Origin: Akkermansiaceae bacterium UBA2381
GTDB lineage: Bacteria > Verrucomicrobiota > Verrucomicrobiia > Verrucomicrobiales > DEV007
Reading direction: 5' to 3'
Length of the DNA stretch: 64,000 bases
NCBI GenBank assembly: GCA_002344215.1
Contig: DDSV01000024.1
Coordinates: 259,474-323,473 of the forward strand
Part shown: positions 44,853 through 53,501 of the stretch, piece after piece
Layout of the letters: each line of letters begins with the position of its first letter
Numbering within the stretch: the first letter of the stretch is position 1
Position numbers and translations under genes: made by a program
The notes under the pieces: generated by a model
Told to the model about the DNA's origin: nothing
Seen by the model: only the letters and a program-made list of their open reading frames with translations
Databases searched by the model: none

Positions 44853-45695
44853 CTACAGCATCCCGCTACCGGCCAGCCATTCGTAAAAGCGCTCCACCCA
44901 GGCATTTTCAGCGCCGGTGGCGTCCGGTCGATATCCGAATCCGTGGCCGGCGTTGCTATAGATATGGAGCTCAGCCTTCACCCCGGCCGCTTTGTACTTG
45001 AGGTAAAGCGATGCCATTCCCTCGGCGATATCGGGACGGTCGCCATATCCGCAGGCAATAAAGACCGGCGGCATGCCTTTCTCCACGGTGAAGGTGCCGG
45101 ACTTGCCCGGGTAGATCAGGCCTTGGAAGTCCGGACGACTGCCCGCGCGCTCAATCGGATCGGACGCGTCCGCTTTTCCAGCATCCGACTTCATCGCCGA
45201 GTAGGCGGCCAGTTCGCCGCCGGCGGAAAAACCAAGGATACCGATGCGATCGGGCTTGATCCCCCATTCCTGTGCCCGGCTGCGCACCGTGCGGATGGCC
45301 CGGCGGGTGTCGTCCATGGCATGGCCCTCGAGGGTGTAGGGCGACCCCTCCTCCTTTGAGAGCCGGTACTTCAACACAAAGGCGGCGATGCCACGATCAC
45401 GAAACCATTCGGCGAGAGCGAAACCCTCGTGCCCGACACAAAGTTTGGCGTGTCCTCCGCCCGGACAAATAATCACCGCCACGCCCGTGCTCTTGCCTGA
45501 TTCCGGCAGATACGGGGTCAGGGAGGGATGATGAATGTTCGTGATATTACTCTTGTCGATCTTCTCAGGCTCATCCTTTCGTGCTTCGGAACCCGGTGCG
45601 CCCTCCGCCCAGAGTGGCAACGAGACGGGCAGGTCGGCGGCATTGAGGAAATTGATCGCAGAGAGAAGGACCAGGAGGATGGACTTTTTTGACAT
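44853..45695 (-). CDS. Secreted alpha/beta hydrolase (acetyl xylan esterase-like)
   Basis: From the ATG at 45695 the protein has 280 residues and a signal peptide (ILLVLLSAINFLNAADLP). The oxyanion region is IICPGGGHAKL, the nucleophile elbow ILGFSAGGELAAY, and the late Asp/His are in the VFIACGYGDRPDIAE and YSNAGHGFGYR segments. The layout matches the esterase/BD-FAE type acting on acetylated or feruloylated polysaccharides. It is one of four hydrolases of this shape in the window. An extension to 45764 is possible but lacks signal features. Confidence 0.84.
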   Translation of the reverse strand: MSKKSILLVLLSAINFLNAADLPVSLPLWAEGAPGSEARKDEPEKIDKSNITNIHHPSLTPYLPESGKSTGVAVIICPGGGHAKLCVGHEGFALAEWFRDRGIAAFVLKYRLSKEEGSPYTLEGHAMDDTRRAIRTVRSRAQEWGIKPDRIGILGFSAGGELAAYSAMKSDAGKADASDPIERAGSRPDFQGLIYPGKSGTFTVEKGMPPVFIACGYGDRPDIAEGMASLYLKYKAAGVKAELHIYSNAGHGFGYRPDATGAENAWVERFYEWLAGSGML

Positions 45696-45776
45696 GATGT
45701 TAGGGGGCAAAGAGGACACGGTATCGAGTTGATCGGGAGAAAGGTGGCCGGAGAGTTTTTCCAACTCCCGAATCGA

Positions 45777-46259
45777 TTACTTCCACCCATAGAAAAGTAC
45801 CGCCGGAATATCGGCGGCAGCAAGGGGACCGGGAGGCACGTCGACCCGCATGAGAACGAGGAAACTTCCGGACTTGATCGTGTTTTCGAAAGTCAGAGCC
45901 ACAGCCGCTTCGCCGGGCTTGCCACTGGCGGCGGCGACTTCCTCGTTGGCTGAGTCAAAAATATTCAGATGCAGACTCGCGCCCGGGGGAAGTTCGGAAG
46001 GTGCCACTCCGAAGAAGAGGCTGTAGACATTGCGTTTGAAGAACTGAAGCTTCACCGCCCTTCCGGTGCTCGTCGTGAGTTCCCCGTTCCAGTAATCCTC
46101 GCGTAGCGCGAAAGCCGGATCTCCCAGGGCATCGGTCGCGGCCGTGAGCGCCTGATGCTCCGGCGAATCAGCCGGGAAAGGTGCCGCGTCCAACCGGATC
46201 GCCGCGAGGCAGAGGAGGAGCAGGGCTCCGACGACGGAAGTGGTTGGGCGGCAATGCAT
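45777..46259 (-). CDS. Secreted protein of unknown function
   Basis: From the ATG at 46259 the protein has 160 residues with a signal peptide (TSVVGALLLLCLAAIRLDA). The mature part (FALREDYWNGELTTSTGRAVKLQFFKRNVYSLFFGVAPSELPPGASLHLNIFD) is beta-rich, resembling a small C2- or PPC-like sandwich, but no family is assigned. An earlier in-frame start at 46307 lacks signal features. It lies between two alpha/beta hydrolase genes on the same strand. Confidence 0.65.
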   Translation of the reverse strand: MHCRPTTSVVGALLLLCLAAIRLDAAPFPADSPEHQALTAATDALGDPAFALREDYWNGELTTSTGRAVKLQFFKRNVYSLFFGVAPSELPPGASLHLNIFDSANEEVAAASGKPGEAAVALTFENTIKSGSFLVLMRVDVPPGPLAAADIPAVLFYGWK

Positions 46260-46331
46260 CGGGTCTTTCGTAATTTCCGCTATTTTCAGAGAAGGGCAAC
46301 CTTTCACCGGGACATCACGTCGGCCGCCCCT

Positions 46332-47303
46332 CTACTCCTTCAACCGGGCAATGATAAAAACATGAGCTTGAGGATGCTTCACCTCAGGGGCGCCGGGATA
46401 GACCAATTCGCAGGGCACTCCGACGGAGCGGAGTTTTTCCTCCAACTTCACGCCAAAATTGGCGCTGTGCGTTGGATCAGGCATAGCTTGGCCAAGCGCG
46501 GGTGCCGCGTTGTAAATTAGATACACCGGCGGGTCATCTTTACTAACATGCTGATACGGCGAGAACTCCCGGATCCACGGCAGCAGCTTTTCGCGGGCGG
46601 CGAGGAATTCGGGAAACATCGTGTCCCGGGTCTTTGTGTCATTCGGGTCGGGCATAAATCCGAACGCGTGACCTCCGTAGCGGCTGTTGGGAGTCCACTC
46701 CTTCATCTGGGCGGGATCAAGGGTGGTCTGCGCGCCAATGACAGCGGCGCAGGTGAGCCGGGTTGATTCGCGCTCCACCGGATCGGTGCTCTGCGCATTG
46801 GCCATATCATCGTGAAAAGCCAGCCAAAGGCTCGAGCATGCCCCCGCGCTGGCACCCGACGCGGCGATGCGCGTTTTGTCGAGGTTCCATTCCCCGGCCT
46901 TGCTGCGGACAAACTGCAGAGCCCGCGCCGCGTCGCGCAAAGGCCACTCCACGGGAGGCTCCGCACCGGCGATGATGGCTTGGGTGACAAAACGATAGCT
47001 GATCGAAACGACCGAAATTCCGGCGGCAAGGCATTCGTGAGCGCCGGTGGGATTGGCCCGGCTTCCGGCCACCCAGCCACCTCCGTGGATCCAGAACAGC
47101 ACCGGAGTCGGAGTCTGCGATTCCGCGCGGTAGAAGTCGAGTACCTGCCTCGGATCAGGACCGTAGGGAATCGCAGCCAGGGTGGGCACCAGGACGGGAA
47201 GGACCTGCTCCGCCGACCTTGCTTTTTCGACCTGAGCGAACGCCGATTGAGCAACCGCGCCGAGGAGGAATGTCAGGAATAATGCACGTGTCAGGGAATG
47301 CAT
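46332..47303 (-). CDS. Secreted alpha/beta hydrolase
   Basis: A 323-residue enzyme with signal peptide (ALFLTFLLGAVAQSAFA). VLFWIHGGGWVAG forms the oxyanion hole. The nucleophile elbow is AASGASAGACSSLW (G-x-S-x-G), and a catalytic His is in KHPQAHVFI. YGPDPRQVLDFYRAE resembles the BD-FAE/esterase family. The substrate is unknown. It ends 24 bp upstream of the region of the small secreted gene and starts 60 bp after the PPC-domain gene ends. Confidence 0.83.
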   Translation of the reverse strand: MHSLTRALFLTFLLGAVAQSAFAQVEKARSAEQVLPVLVPTLAAIPYGPDPRQVLDFYRAESQTPTPVLFWIHGGGWVAGSRANPTGAHECLAAGISVVSISYRFVTQAIIAGAEPPVEWPLRDAARALQFVRSKAGEWNLDKTRIAASGASAGACSSLWLAFHDDMANAQSTDPVERESTRLTCAAVIGAQTTLDPAQMKEWTPNSRYGGHAFGFMPDPNDTKTRDTMFPEFLAAREKLLPWIREFSPYQHVSKDDPPVYLIYNAAPALGQAMPDPTHSANFGVKLEEKLRSVGVPCELVYPGAPEVKHPQAHVFIIARLKE

Positions 47304-47363
47304 TCGTTTGAGAAATTGAAGTTCTTCTGAAAACTGCCGGAAAAGAAACCAGGAGACACGAAC

Positions 47364-48899
47364 TCACTTTTTCACTGCCGCTTTCTCCTCTTTTTTCACT
47401 TCTTTCTTCTCCTCCTTCACCGGAGCGAGAACGAACCAGATGTCCGCAATTTCGTCGATTACGTAGGGTCCGCGATAGTTGTCATCTTTGAAGGAGAACA
47501 CGGCCGTTTTCTCCGACCCTTTGCCTTCGGCTTTTTTCTCTGTTGCGACCACCCGGAGCGCACCGCTGAAAGCCGGGGCATCCGCTTTGACTTCCAGTTT
47601 CAGAACCACTTCACCGCCTTTTTCAGGAACGGTCCCGGGAGAGGTCACCGTGATCCCGGCCGGAAGTCCCGGAATGGAAAAGCTCAGGTTTTCCTTGTGT
47701 CCGTTCAGTCGGGTTACGGTCGCTTTGAGGTCGAGTGACTTGCCGCGTTCAAGGACGTATCCGGCCTTGTCGAGGGTGACGGTAAAGCCGGCAACGGGCG
47801 CGACGGCAGTGAGGCGATAACGCATGCCCTCTCCTCCTCGCGAAAAGCGGTCGGTCACGCTGATCCCGTATTCGCCATCGGCGGCGACGGTCCAGAGATA
47901 CTCGGGATCGGAGGATTTATTGGTATCGTCCTCTTTGCGTATCTCCGAGCCGTCGGGTTTTAAGATTCGCAGGACAGGATCAATCGGATAGCCGAGCTCG
48001 CGGCCTTCCACTTTGACGAGAAGCTTGTCGCCCTTTTTCGCTGTGATCTGGTGGAGATTGCCCGCTCCGGCGGTCTTGAGCGTGCCGATGGAAGCAGTGC
48101 CGGGAACGAGCGCGGTTCCCGCCGAGTCCGGTCCGGGATTCTTCGGCCCGAGGTGCTTCGCGAGCTGTTCGCGCTTCAGGGCCAGGTGAAGCCGATAGTT
48201 CGCGCTTTTGGAGCCGGTGTAGGCAACACTCGCAGCGGGCGGATGAGAAAATCCGGCGAGTGAAATGACATAGTCGCCCTTTTCCGGGGCGGTGAAAGCG
48301 AGGATAGGATCGAGATTATTCGCCCCGTCGTGTTCCAGCATCAGGCGATTGCCCCGGGCATCATGAACGTGAATGGCGGGATCGACCAGAGAACGCAGGG
48401 TATAGGCTTCGACGGCGGCGAAAAGCGTCTCGCCTTTTTCCAAGGCAAGACGGGTCGAGTCGAGTTCCCCTCCGGCGGAGAGGGTTCCATTGAGAATCAG
48501 AGGGAGTTTGCTCCGGTCGAGGGCTACGGCACCGCCGACGGTATTGCTGTCCTTTTCCTCTTCGAGGATCTCGTTCCCGTCACTCACCATAAAGATGACC
48601 GGAGCGGTCCCTCCTTCGGGATTATGGGCACGGATGAAGAGGGGGCCGGGAGGAGTTTCCGCAGCGATCTTGAGTTTCCCTCTGCCGGTCTTTACCGGAT
48701 CCGGCGTGAAGGTGAGCCCCTTCTGAGAAAACCAGAGTGAGCAGGGCCAGGGATCGTATTTCCCGTTCAGGGTCACGTCGATTTCGGTGCCCCGTTTTCC
48801 ACCGGGAGGAAAGATGGATTCCAGAGTCGGGACCGCAGCGGAGACGCTGAGGCAGGAGACAGCGAGAACCGGGACGATGAGGAGTCCTCGCAGTGACAT
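47364..48899 (-). CDS. Secreted PPC-domain protein
   Basis: From the ATG at 48899 the protein has 511 residues. The signal peptide (LLIVPVLAVSCLSVSAA) is followed by an IPT/TIG-like beta segment (FPPGGKRGTEIDVTLNG). At least two pre-peptidase C-terminal (PPC-like) beta domains follow: DSTRLALEKGETLFAAVEAYTL ... DPILAFTAPEKGDYVISL and GNLHQITAKKGDKLLVKVEG ... YLWTVAADGEYGISVTD. A further Ig-like stretch runs to a Lys/Glu-rich C-terminus (KEEKKEVKKEEKAAVKK). These proteins are regularly found beside DUF1501 and PSD1 genes. It lies 8 bp after the DUF1501 gene. Confidence 0.85.
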   Translation of the reverse strand: MSLRGLLIVPVLAVSCLSVSAAVPTLESIFPPGGKRGTEIDVTLNGKYDPWPCSLWFSQKGLTFTPDPVKTGRGKLKIAAETPPGPLFIRAHNPEGGTAPVIFMVSDGNEILEEEKDSNTVGGAVALDRSKLPLILNGTLSAGGELDSTRLALEKGETLFAAVEAYTLRSLVDPAIHVHDARGNRLMLEHDGANNLDPILAFTAPEKGDYVISLAGFSHPPAASVAYTGSKSANYRLHLALKREQLAKHLGPKNPGPDSAGTALVPGTASIGTLKTAGAGNLHQITAKKGDKLLVKVEGRELGYPIDPVLRILKPDGSEIRKEDDTNKSSDPEYLWTVAADGEYGISVTDRFSRGGEGMRYRLTAVAPVAGFTVTLDKAGYVLERGKSLDLKATVTRLNGHKENLSFSIPGLPAGITVTSPGTVPEKGGEVVLKLEVKADAPAFSGALRVVATEKKAEGKGSEKTAVFSFKDDNYRGPYVIDEIADIWFVLAPVKEEKKEVKKEEKAAVKK

Positions 48900-48907
48900 C
48901 ACGAGGC

Positions 48908-50233
48908 TCAGGCGAAGAGTTCCTTGATGAGCCGCCCGTTATTGACGAGCTGCACGGGACGATTGTTCGTGTCGTGCAGAATCGCGGTCGGGTCGATGCC
49001 CATCTTGGTGTAAAGGCTCGTCGCGAAATCCTCGGGAGCATAGATGTTCTCGCTCGCGTAGTAGCCCTTCACATCGGTCGCCCCGACGATCTGGCCTCCG
49101 GGAATGCCCGCCCCGGCCATGAGCACACTCATCGCAAAGGACCAGTGGTCGCGTCCGGCGTCCTTGTTGATCTTCGGAGTGCGTCCGAATTCACCTAACA
49201 GAATCACCATAGTGTTATCAAGCGTGCCGCGGTCGGCGAGATCCTGAATGAGAGCGCTGACGCCGGTATCCAGATTCGCCGCCTTGTCCTTCTTGTAGTT
49301 CTCGAAAAGTGTTCGGTGATCGTCCCATCCCCCGCTGTAAACGGTGACAAATGGAACTCCGACCTCGGTGAGGCGTCGGGCAAGAAGAAGGCGCTGACCG
49401 AAATCATTGCGACCGTATTTTTCGCGAACGCTTTCCGGCTCGTGGGAAATGTCGAAGGCCTTTTGCGCTTCGTCCGAGGTGACGAGGTCGAAGGCCCTCG
49501 CGTAGTAGTCATCGAAAGAGATCGCGGGATCTTCGGCCGCCGTGTCCGTGATCCGCCGCATCTGATCGAGAGACTTGCGCAACTCGACGCGCGACTTGGC
49601 CCGGGTGTCCTCGAGTTCCTTCGGCAGCGTTACATCGCGGACCCGGAAGCTCTTGCTGTCCGGATTGTCGGAAATAACAAAGGGTGCATGCTGTGCTCCG
49701 AGGAAATTCGGCCCGCCCGACCGCGACATGCGCGGAGTCGAGACATAGGCGGGAAGCCCGTGTTTCACGGCGCGATTCTGGCTCACGACCGAGCCGAAGC
49801 TGGGATGAAAGGTCACGAAGGCTCCGCATCCGACCGGCACCGGGGTGGGCCGTCCGGTCATGAGATAATGATTGCCGGCTCCGTGGTTGTTCTGGGCGTG
49901 GGCGATGGAGCGGACCACGGTGAACTTGTCGAAGCCCTTGGCCAGCTTGGGGAATTTTTCGGAAAAGTGAACTCCGGGGACACTGGTCGGAATGCTCTTG
50001 AATTCGCCGCGAATCTCCGAAGGAGCATCCGGCTTGGGATCGAAGGTCTCGTAGTGGGAAGGGCCTCCGTCGAGCCAGATGAAAATACAACGGGTCTCCG
50101 ACTGGCTCGCCGCCGAGGCCCGCATCCCGAGCATCTGGGTAAGCCCGAGGCCACCCAGGGCACCGAGACCGGTCTGGATAAAATCCCGACGGCCCATCCC
50201 CTCGCAGTTCCGAAGTATTCGTTGATGGCTCAT
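48908..50233 (-). CDS. DUF1501 protein with Tat-type signal (second copy)
   Basis: From the ATG at 50233 the protein has 441 residues. The twin-arginine signal is GMGRRDFIQTG. The core shows CIFIWLDGGPSHYETFDPKP, HNNHGAGNHYLMTGR-type His/Asn ligands, FVTVYSGGWDDH and LGEFGRTPKINKDAGRDHW, the same DUF1501 signature as the protein at 31979 but a different subgroup. It is followed after 8 bp by the PPC-domain gene. Its expected PSD1 partner is 5.7 kb away beyond the accessory island. Confidence 0.9.
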   Translation of the reverse strand: MSHQRILRNCEGMGRRDFIQTGLGALGGLGLTQMLGMRASAASQSETRCIFIWLDGGPSHYETFDPKPDAPSEIRGEFKSIPTSVPGVHFSEKFPKLAKGFDKFTVVRSIAHAQNNHGAGNHYLMTGRPTPVPVGCGAFVTFHPSFGSVVSQNRAVKHGLPAYVSTPRMSRSGGPNFLGAQHAPFVISDNPDSKSFRVRDVTLPKELEDTRAKSRVELRKSLDQMRRITDTAAEDPAISFDDYYARAFDLVTSDEAQKAFDISHEPESVREKYGRNDFGQRLLLARRLTEVGVPFVTVYSGGWDDHRTLFENYKKDKAANLDTGVSALIQDLADRGTLDNTMVILLGEFGRTPKINKDAGRDHWSFAMSVLMAGAGIPGGQIVGATDVKGYYASENIYAPEDFATSLYTKMGIDPTAILHDTNNRPVQLVNNGRLIKELFA

Positions 50234-50345
50234 GACTACGGTAAGGTTGCGGTCATTTAGTAGCATCGGCAACTTGCGTCATCGCGTGGGCCTTTTGGGT
50301 GTATCGAAAAATGTGAGTTTTTCGGGTGGAGCCGCTAGGGGAAGA

Positions 50346-50612
50346 CTAACTGACTGATAGGAATTTAACTGACTGATAGGAATTTGCTTTTTCATCCCTT
50401 CGGAACCCGCCCCACCGGAAGCCCGGGGATAGAGGGGGTTCAACGATGAGCTTGTTCCACCTGGGCAGAGGCTTTGCCTTGTAGTGGTGAGCATCGACCT
50501 CCACCCCGAGGCGTAGCTTAGCGACCGCTGATTTGAAGCGCCAAGGCCAGGTCGGGTTGACTTTGTCGTCGCGGAGTCCAGGGATCGCGAGAATGTAGGG
50601 CTCGAAGGTCAT
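50346..50612 (-). pseudogene. Truncated gene of phage-like cassette, possibly alpha/beta-hydrolase fragment
   Basis: The first ~55 residues (MTFEPYILAIPGLRDDKV, then KAKPLPRWNKLIVE) look coding and resemble the start of a small lipase-like protein. From about residue 56 the frame runs through repeat A and ends with repeat-derived residues, so the original C-terminus is lost. The ATG at 50612 lies 4 bp after the stop of the preceding gene, so it belonged to that operon. It is best seen as a gene broken by repeat insertion. Confidence 0.55.
50348..50441 (+). repeat. Dispersed repeat A, copy 1
   Basis: Begins with a 19-bp unit (AACTGACTGATAGGAATTT) present twice in tandem at 50348-50366 and 50367-50385. 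A conserved CATCCCTT ... CACCGGAA ... GATAGAGGGGGTTC block follows. The same ordered block recurs at 52759 and 53387 in the same orientation. It cuts into the 3' end of the small gene at 50346. Confidence 0.85.
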
Positions 50613-50616
50613 CAGG

Positions 50617-50883
50617 TCATTCCCCCCGTTCGTCCGCGAGAGTGCCGGCCGCAGTGATCTGGTAAAACTTGGTACTGCCGAGACTGGCCAGGATCTGCTT
50701 CACCTGGGCGAGATCGACGAGGAAGGTCAGGGCCGCGGTGACCTCCTCGAGCTTGAAGTCGTGGCGACGAGCGAGGCTGCGGTGAATGGTCGCCGTGTCC
50801 TGGGCGAGCGTGCTCCGGGTTGCGAGATGGTGGCGCACCTCGTAGCGGCATTCTTCGGCGCGGGCTGGGTCGGGCGTGCTCAT
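50617..50883 (-). CDS. Small phage-like winged-helix protein
   Basis: An 88-residue protein. A helical N-terminal part (RHHLATRSTLAQDTATIHRSLARRH) and a later segment (EEVTAALTFLVDLAQVKQILASLGSTKFYQITAAG) resemble the short winged-helix proteins found in Mu-like phage late regions. The start codon shares one base with the upstream stop (TAATG), so translation is probably coupled to the membrane protein gene. Function is not known; it could be a small regulator or morphogenesis factor (inference). Confidence 0.5.
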   Translation of the reverse strand: MSTPDPARAEECRYEVRHHLATRSTLAQDTATIHRSLARRHDFKLEEVTAALTFLVDLAQVKQILASLGSTKFYQITAAGTLADERGE

Positions 50884-51275
50884 TATTTCAGGTTGCCTTC
50901 GATGCGCCCGAGGGATCGGTTCATCGCGTCCATGCGGTCGAAGATCTCTTTGAGGTTCTCGCGGAATTCGCGGCGCTCCGTCTTGGCTGCCTCTTTGTGC
51001 TCGTCCAGGTTCGCGGTGATGCGCATCTCCACGGCGGCGATCTCGCGATGTGTCGCAGCCAGCTCCGCCTTGCTGGCGAAGCGCTGGTCTGATGGCGGAT
51101 CGCCCTTGAAGAATCGGCCGATGTCGAGGACCGCCTTGATCGATCCGAGGCCGCCGACGATGACGGCACAGATCAGGACAACGATCAATTGCTGGACCTG
51201 ATCGGACGTGATCGGGATCTCAGCCAGCGAGGAGAAGTGTGTCGAAAGCAATGCGGACCACATGGTCCGTGACAT
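50883..51275 (-). CDS. Membrane-anchored coiled-coil protein, phage-like (DUF2730-type)
   Basis: A 130-residue protein with one hydrophobic segment (LIVVLICAVIVGGLGSIKAVL, about 28-48) and a long charged coiled coil (residues 65-128: EIAAVEMRITANLDEHKEAAK and beyond). This N-terminal helix plus coiled-coil plan is that of DUF2730 proteins of Mu-like prophages, where they sit beside a small HTH protein. The coupling to the gene at 50617 supports the reading. The assignment is by architecture only. Confidence 0.5.
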   Translation of the reverse strand: MSRTMWSALLSTHFSSLAEIPITSDQVQQLIVVLICAVIVGGLGSIKAVLDIGRFFKGDPPSDQRFASKAELAATHREIAAVEMRITANLDEHKEAAKTERREFRENLKEIFDRMDAMNRSLGRIEGNLK

Positions 51276-51329
51276 TGCACCGGCCTCCCGCGAGAGGGGA
51301 GGACGCGGGGAACGGAAGGAGCGGCGAGA

Positions 51330-52232
51330 TTACTTCTTCACCACTTTTTTGACCAGGGCGATCAGCTCATCTGGATTGCTCTCATAGAGATCGACCACGC
51401 TGCCGCGACCGGCAGAGAGACCCATCAGCGTCTCTCCCTTTCGCATCCAGGCGATCCACGTATCCGGCTTCGAGCCGCCCTCGATCTTCACATTGAGCAT
51501 CTTGTAGAGGCTCTCACTCGCCTGTTGGAAGAGATCAAAATCAAAGGACTCGTTGCCATTCACCGAGAGACGCCGCGACTCGAAGCCATAGGGATACTGT
51601 TTTCCCTCGTACGTTTTTCCTAGAAAGAGCACTTCGAACACACCTGATCCCTCGCCGCCGAAGTGCGAGACCGTGAATCGAAAGGTGGCGTTGCGTTCGT
51701 AGTCCTCGCTGTAGCTTCCCCAGCTAGTGTCCCACGTGCGGTTGGTCGATTTGCCAAAGCTCACCTTTTGCCCCTGGATGGAAAAGGCATGGTCTGACGG
51801 TCGGGCCAACTTCACGGATTCGAGGGTTTCGAACTTCACTTCCTCGCTCGGCTTCGACTCTTTTGGAGCGGTCGGCGGTGTGGGATTCTCCGCCGCCGCC
51901 GGTGCCATCGCCTTCGCGGGTTCCCCCGGCTCCGCGACATGGGTCAGCGAGATCGTCTTGCCTGCCGCGTTCAGCCCGATGAAAGATCCGTCCCCGTAGG
52001 TGAGCGCCACGCCGAAGATCTCGACTCCACCCGGCGCCGGTTTCCAGGGAGCGACTCCCTGCCACGAGAGATCGACTTGAGAGGCATCTTTAAAGGTGAC
52101 CGTGCCGAGCTCCTGATCGTCGACCTGACATTGCCACTTTGTCCCTGCGAGCTTTTCGTAATTGACCTGGGCGCGGAGACCGGTCGTGAGGCCGATGAGA
52201 CATGCGAGGAGGAGGAGGAGCGTCGGTTTCAT
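51330..52232 (-). CDS. Secreted protein of unknown function (island gene)
   Basis: A 300-residue protein with a signal peptide (LLLLLACLIGLTTGLRA). It begins with a short lipocalin-like repeat pattern (KLAGTKWQCQVDDQELGTVTFKD), has a Pro/Ala/Lys linker (about 105-130), and ends with a beta-rich domain (NATFRFTVSHFGGEGSGVFEVLFLGKTYEGKQYP). No family is recognised. It lies within the accessory island, on the same strand as its neighbours. Confidence 0.7.
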   Translation of the reverse strand: MKPTLLLLLACLIGLTTGLRAQVNYEKLAGTKWQCQVDDQELGTVTFKDASQVDLSWQGVAPWKPAPGGVEIFGVALTYGDGSFIGLNAAGKTISLTHVAEPGEPAKAMAPAAAENPTPPTAPKESKPSEEVKFETLESVKLARPSDHAFSIQGQKVSFGKSTNRTWDTSWGSYSEDYERNATFRFTVSHFGGEGSGVFEVLFLGKTYEGKQYPYGFESRRLSVNGNESFDFDLFQQASESLYKMLNVKIEGGSKPDTWIAWMRKGETLMGLSAGRGSVVDLYESNPDELIALVKKVVKK

Positions 52233-52261
52233 CGGCTAATTGAATGGTTGGTATTGTGATC

Positions 52262-52732
52262 TCAGAACCCGTCCAGTTTCTTCTGTTCTTTGGCCTTCGT
52301 TTCGGCATTCTTCCGGTCGTTGCATGCCGAGGTGAAGATCACGAGGAAGCGCTCGAGAGGCTCGTATTGAGCCAGGATCTGACCATCCGCTGTCTGCCAA
52401 ATTTTCGAGATCGCCATCACGGGTTTTACGTTCCAGGTCTGCCCGCCGCCGTTGGCTTCGCGAAGCACCTCCATCTCATTATCCGAAAGCTCGGTCGGCG
52501 TGCCGAGGATGTCTTGCTCGACCTTCCGCATCCCGATCATGTCACACTTGCCCTCGAAAAAGCTGGCGACAATCAGGAAGTCTCCCTTCTGAAAGATGAG
52601 CTGGCTTTCCTCCTTAACGATCTTCGTCGGCTCGCCGTAGCGGGCGATGCACGCTTCCGGAGTCTCCCCGATCCGGGCAAAGGCGGGGGCGACGATACAG
52701 TTCAAGAGCAACAGGTAGATCAGGCTTTTCAT
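52262..52732 (-). CDS. Small secreted protein of unknown function (island gene)
   Basis: A 156-residue protein with a signal peptide (LIYLLLLNCIVAPAFA). The mature part opens with GETPEACIARYGEPTKIVKEES, a SmpA/OmlA-like turn pattern. It continues as a charged helical/beta mix with a C-terminal Lys-rich tail. It ends 29 bp before the secreted gene at 51330. No family is assigned with confidence. Confidence 0.65.
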   Translation of the reverse strand: MKSLIYLLLLNCIVAPAFARIGETPEACIARYGEPTKIVKEESQLIFQKGDFLIVASFFEGKCDMIGMRKVEQDILGTPTELSDNEMEVLREANGGGQTWNVKPVMAISKIWQTADGQILAQYEPLERFLVIFTSACNDRKNAETKAKEQKKLDGF

Positions 52733-52758
52733 GATTGAACAGGGTAGGGTGGTGCGAT

Positions 52759-52830
52759 TGACTGATAGGAATTCGCTTTTTCATCCCTTCCGCACCCGCC
52801 TCACCGGAAGGCCCGAGATAGAGGGGGTTC
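52759..52830 (+). repeat. Dispersed repeat A, copy 2
   Basis: TGACTGATAGGAATTCGC, then CATCCCTTC, GCACCCGCCTCACCGGAAGG and GATAGAGGGGGTTC. It matches copies 1 and 3 in order and orientation and lies just 5' of the small secreted gene at 52262. Confidence 0.85.
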
Positions 52831-52875
52831 GGGGGGAGGAAGGGGCTGGAAAGGCCCAATCTCAAGAATCGTGCC

Positions 52876-53025
52876 CGAAATACGCCCTGTGGTCAATCAT
52901 TCCGGATTGGAATTCGGATAGGAATTATTAAAATCCAAGAGGACTGGGCATGCCGGGGTGATCCCGCTTCGTTTTCGTTTCGAATCCAGGCAGGAAAATC
53001 GCTTGTGGTAGGATCTCGCGATCAG
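52876..53025 (+). repeat. Repeat B, copy 1 (with internal insertion)
   Basis: Opens with CGAAATACGCCCTGTGGTC (52876) and closes with TTGTGGTAGGATCTCGCG (about 53003). The same two blocks occur at 55811-55876, separated there by almost nothing. Copy 1 has about 84 extra bases (52907-52990). Confidence 0.75.
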
Positions 53026-53213
53026 TGGTGCGCGAAGACCTGGAGATCATCCAAGGGAAATGGATCTCGGACATCGAGGACGAGGACCCGGCCATCCCCA
53101 AAATCGAGTTCCGGTGCCTCCCACACAGCCTCCTCACTGCACCACCACTGCTCCGGTGGCGGTCCGATTTCATCGCTCCAGCCCCAATGAGGTGGGACAT
53201 CTCCCTAATAGAA

Positions 53214-53289
53214 AAGGGGTCATGCGACATTTCGTGACAAAACTGGAGACGGTAAGAAAAATCTTTCAAGAAATGTCGCATGACCCCTT
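53214..53289. repeat. Perfect 20-bp inverted repeat, REP/IS-like
   Basis: AAGGGGTCATGCGACATTTC at 53214-53233 and its exact reverse complement at 53270-53289, with a 36-base spacer. It starts GGGGTCA like the inverted repeat at 55744, suggesting a family of small mobile hairpins of the REP-associated tyrosine transposase type (inference). No transposase gene is adjacent. Confidence 0.8.
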
Positions 53290-53386
53290 GGATTACGATG
53301 GAAGCAAGCGGGCTCGATTTGCCCGACTCAGACTGCGGCGAACTTCGGGAAGCCCTCCGGGACGCGGAACTCGACTGATACTAACG

Positions 53387-53501
53387 AACTGACTGATAGG
53401 GATTCCCTTTTTCATCCCTTTTGACTTCACTTCGTTCCGTCCATCTCCGCTTCGCTCCGATTGCACCCGCCTCACCGGAAGGCCGGGGATAGAGGGGGTT
53501 C
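53387..53501 (+). repeat. Dispersed repeat A, copy 3 (with insertion)
   Basis: AACTGACTGATAGGGATT start and CACCCGCCTCACCGGAAGG / GATAGAGGGGGTTC end match the other copies. About 40 extra bases, with CTTCGTTCC and CTTCGCTCC repeats, fill the middle (about 53421-53463). It lies between the end of the gene at 53574 and the gene-free stretch. Confidence 0.85.

Noticed and set aside
52928..53281. Minus-strand short frame across the inverted repeat
   Set aside because: Its first residues come from the hairpin arm and no coding character is seen.
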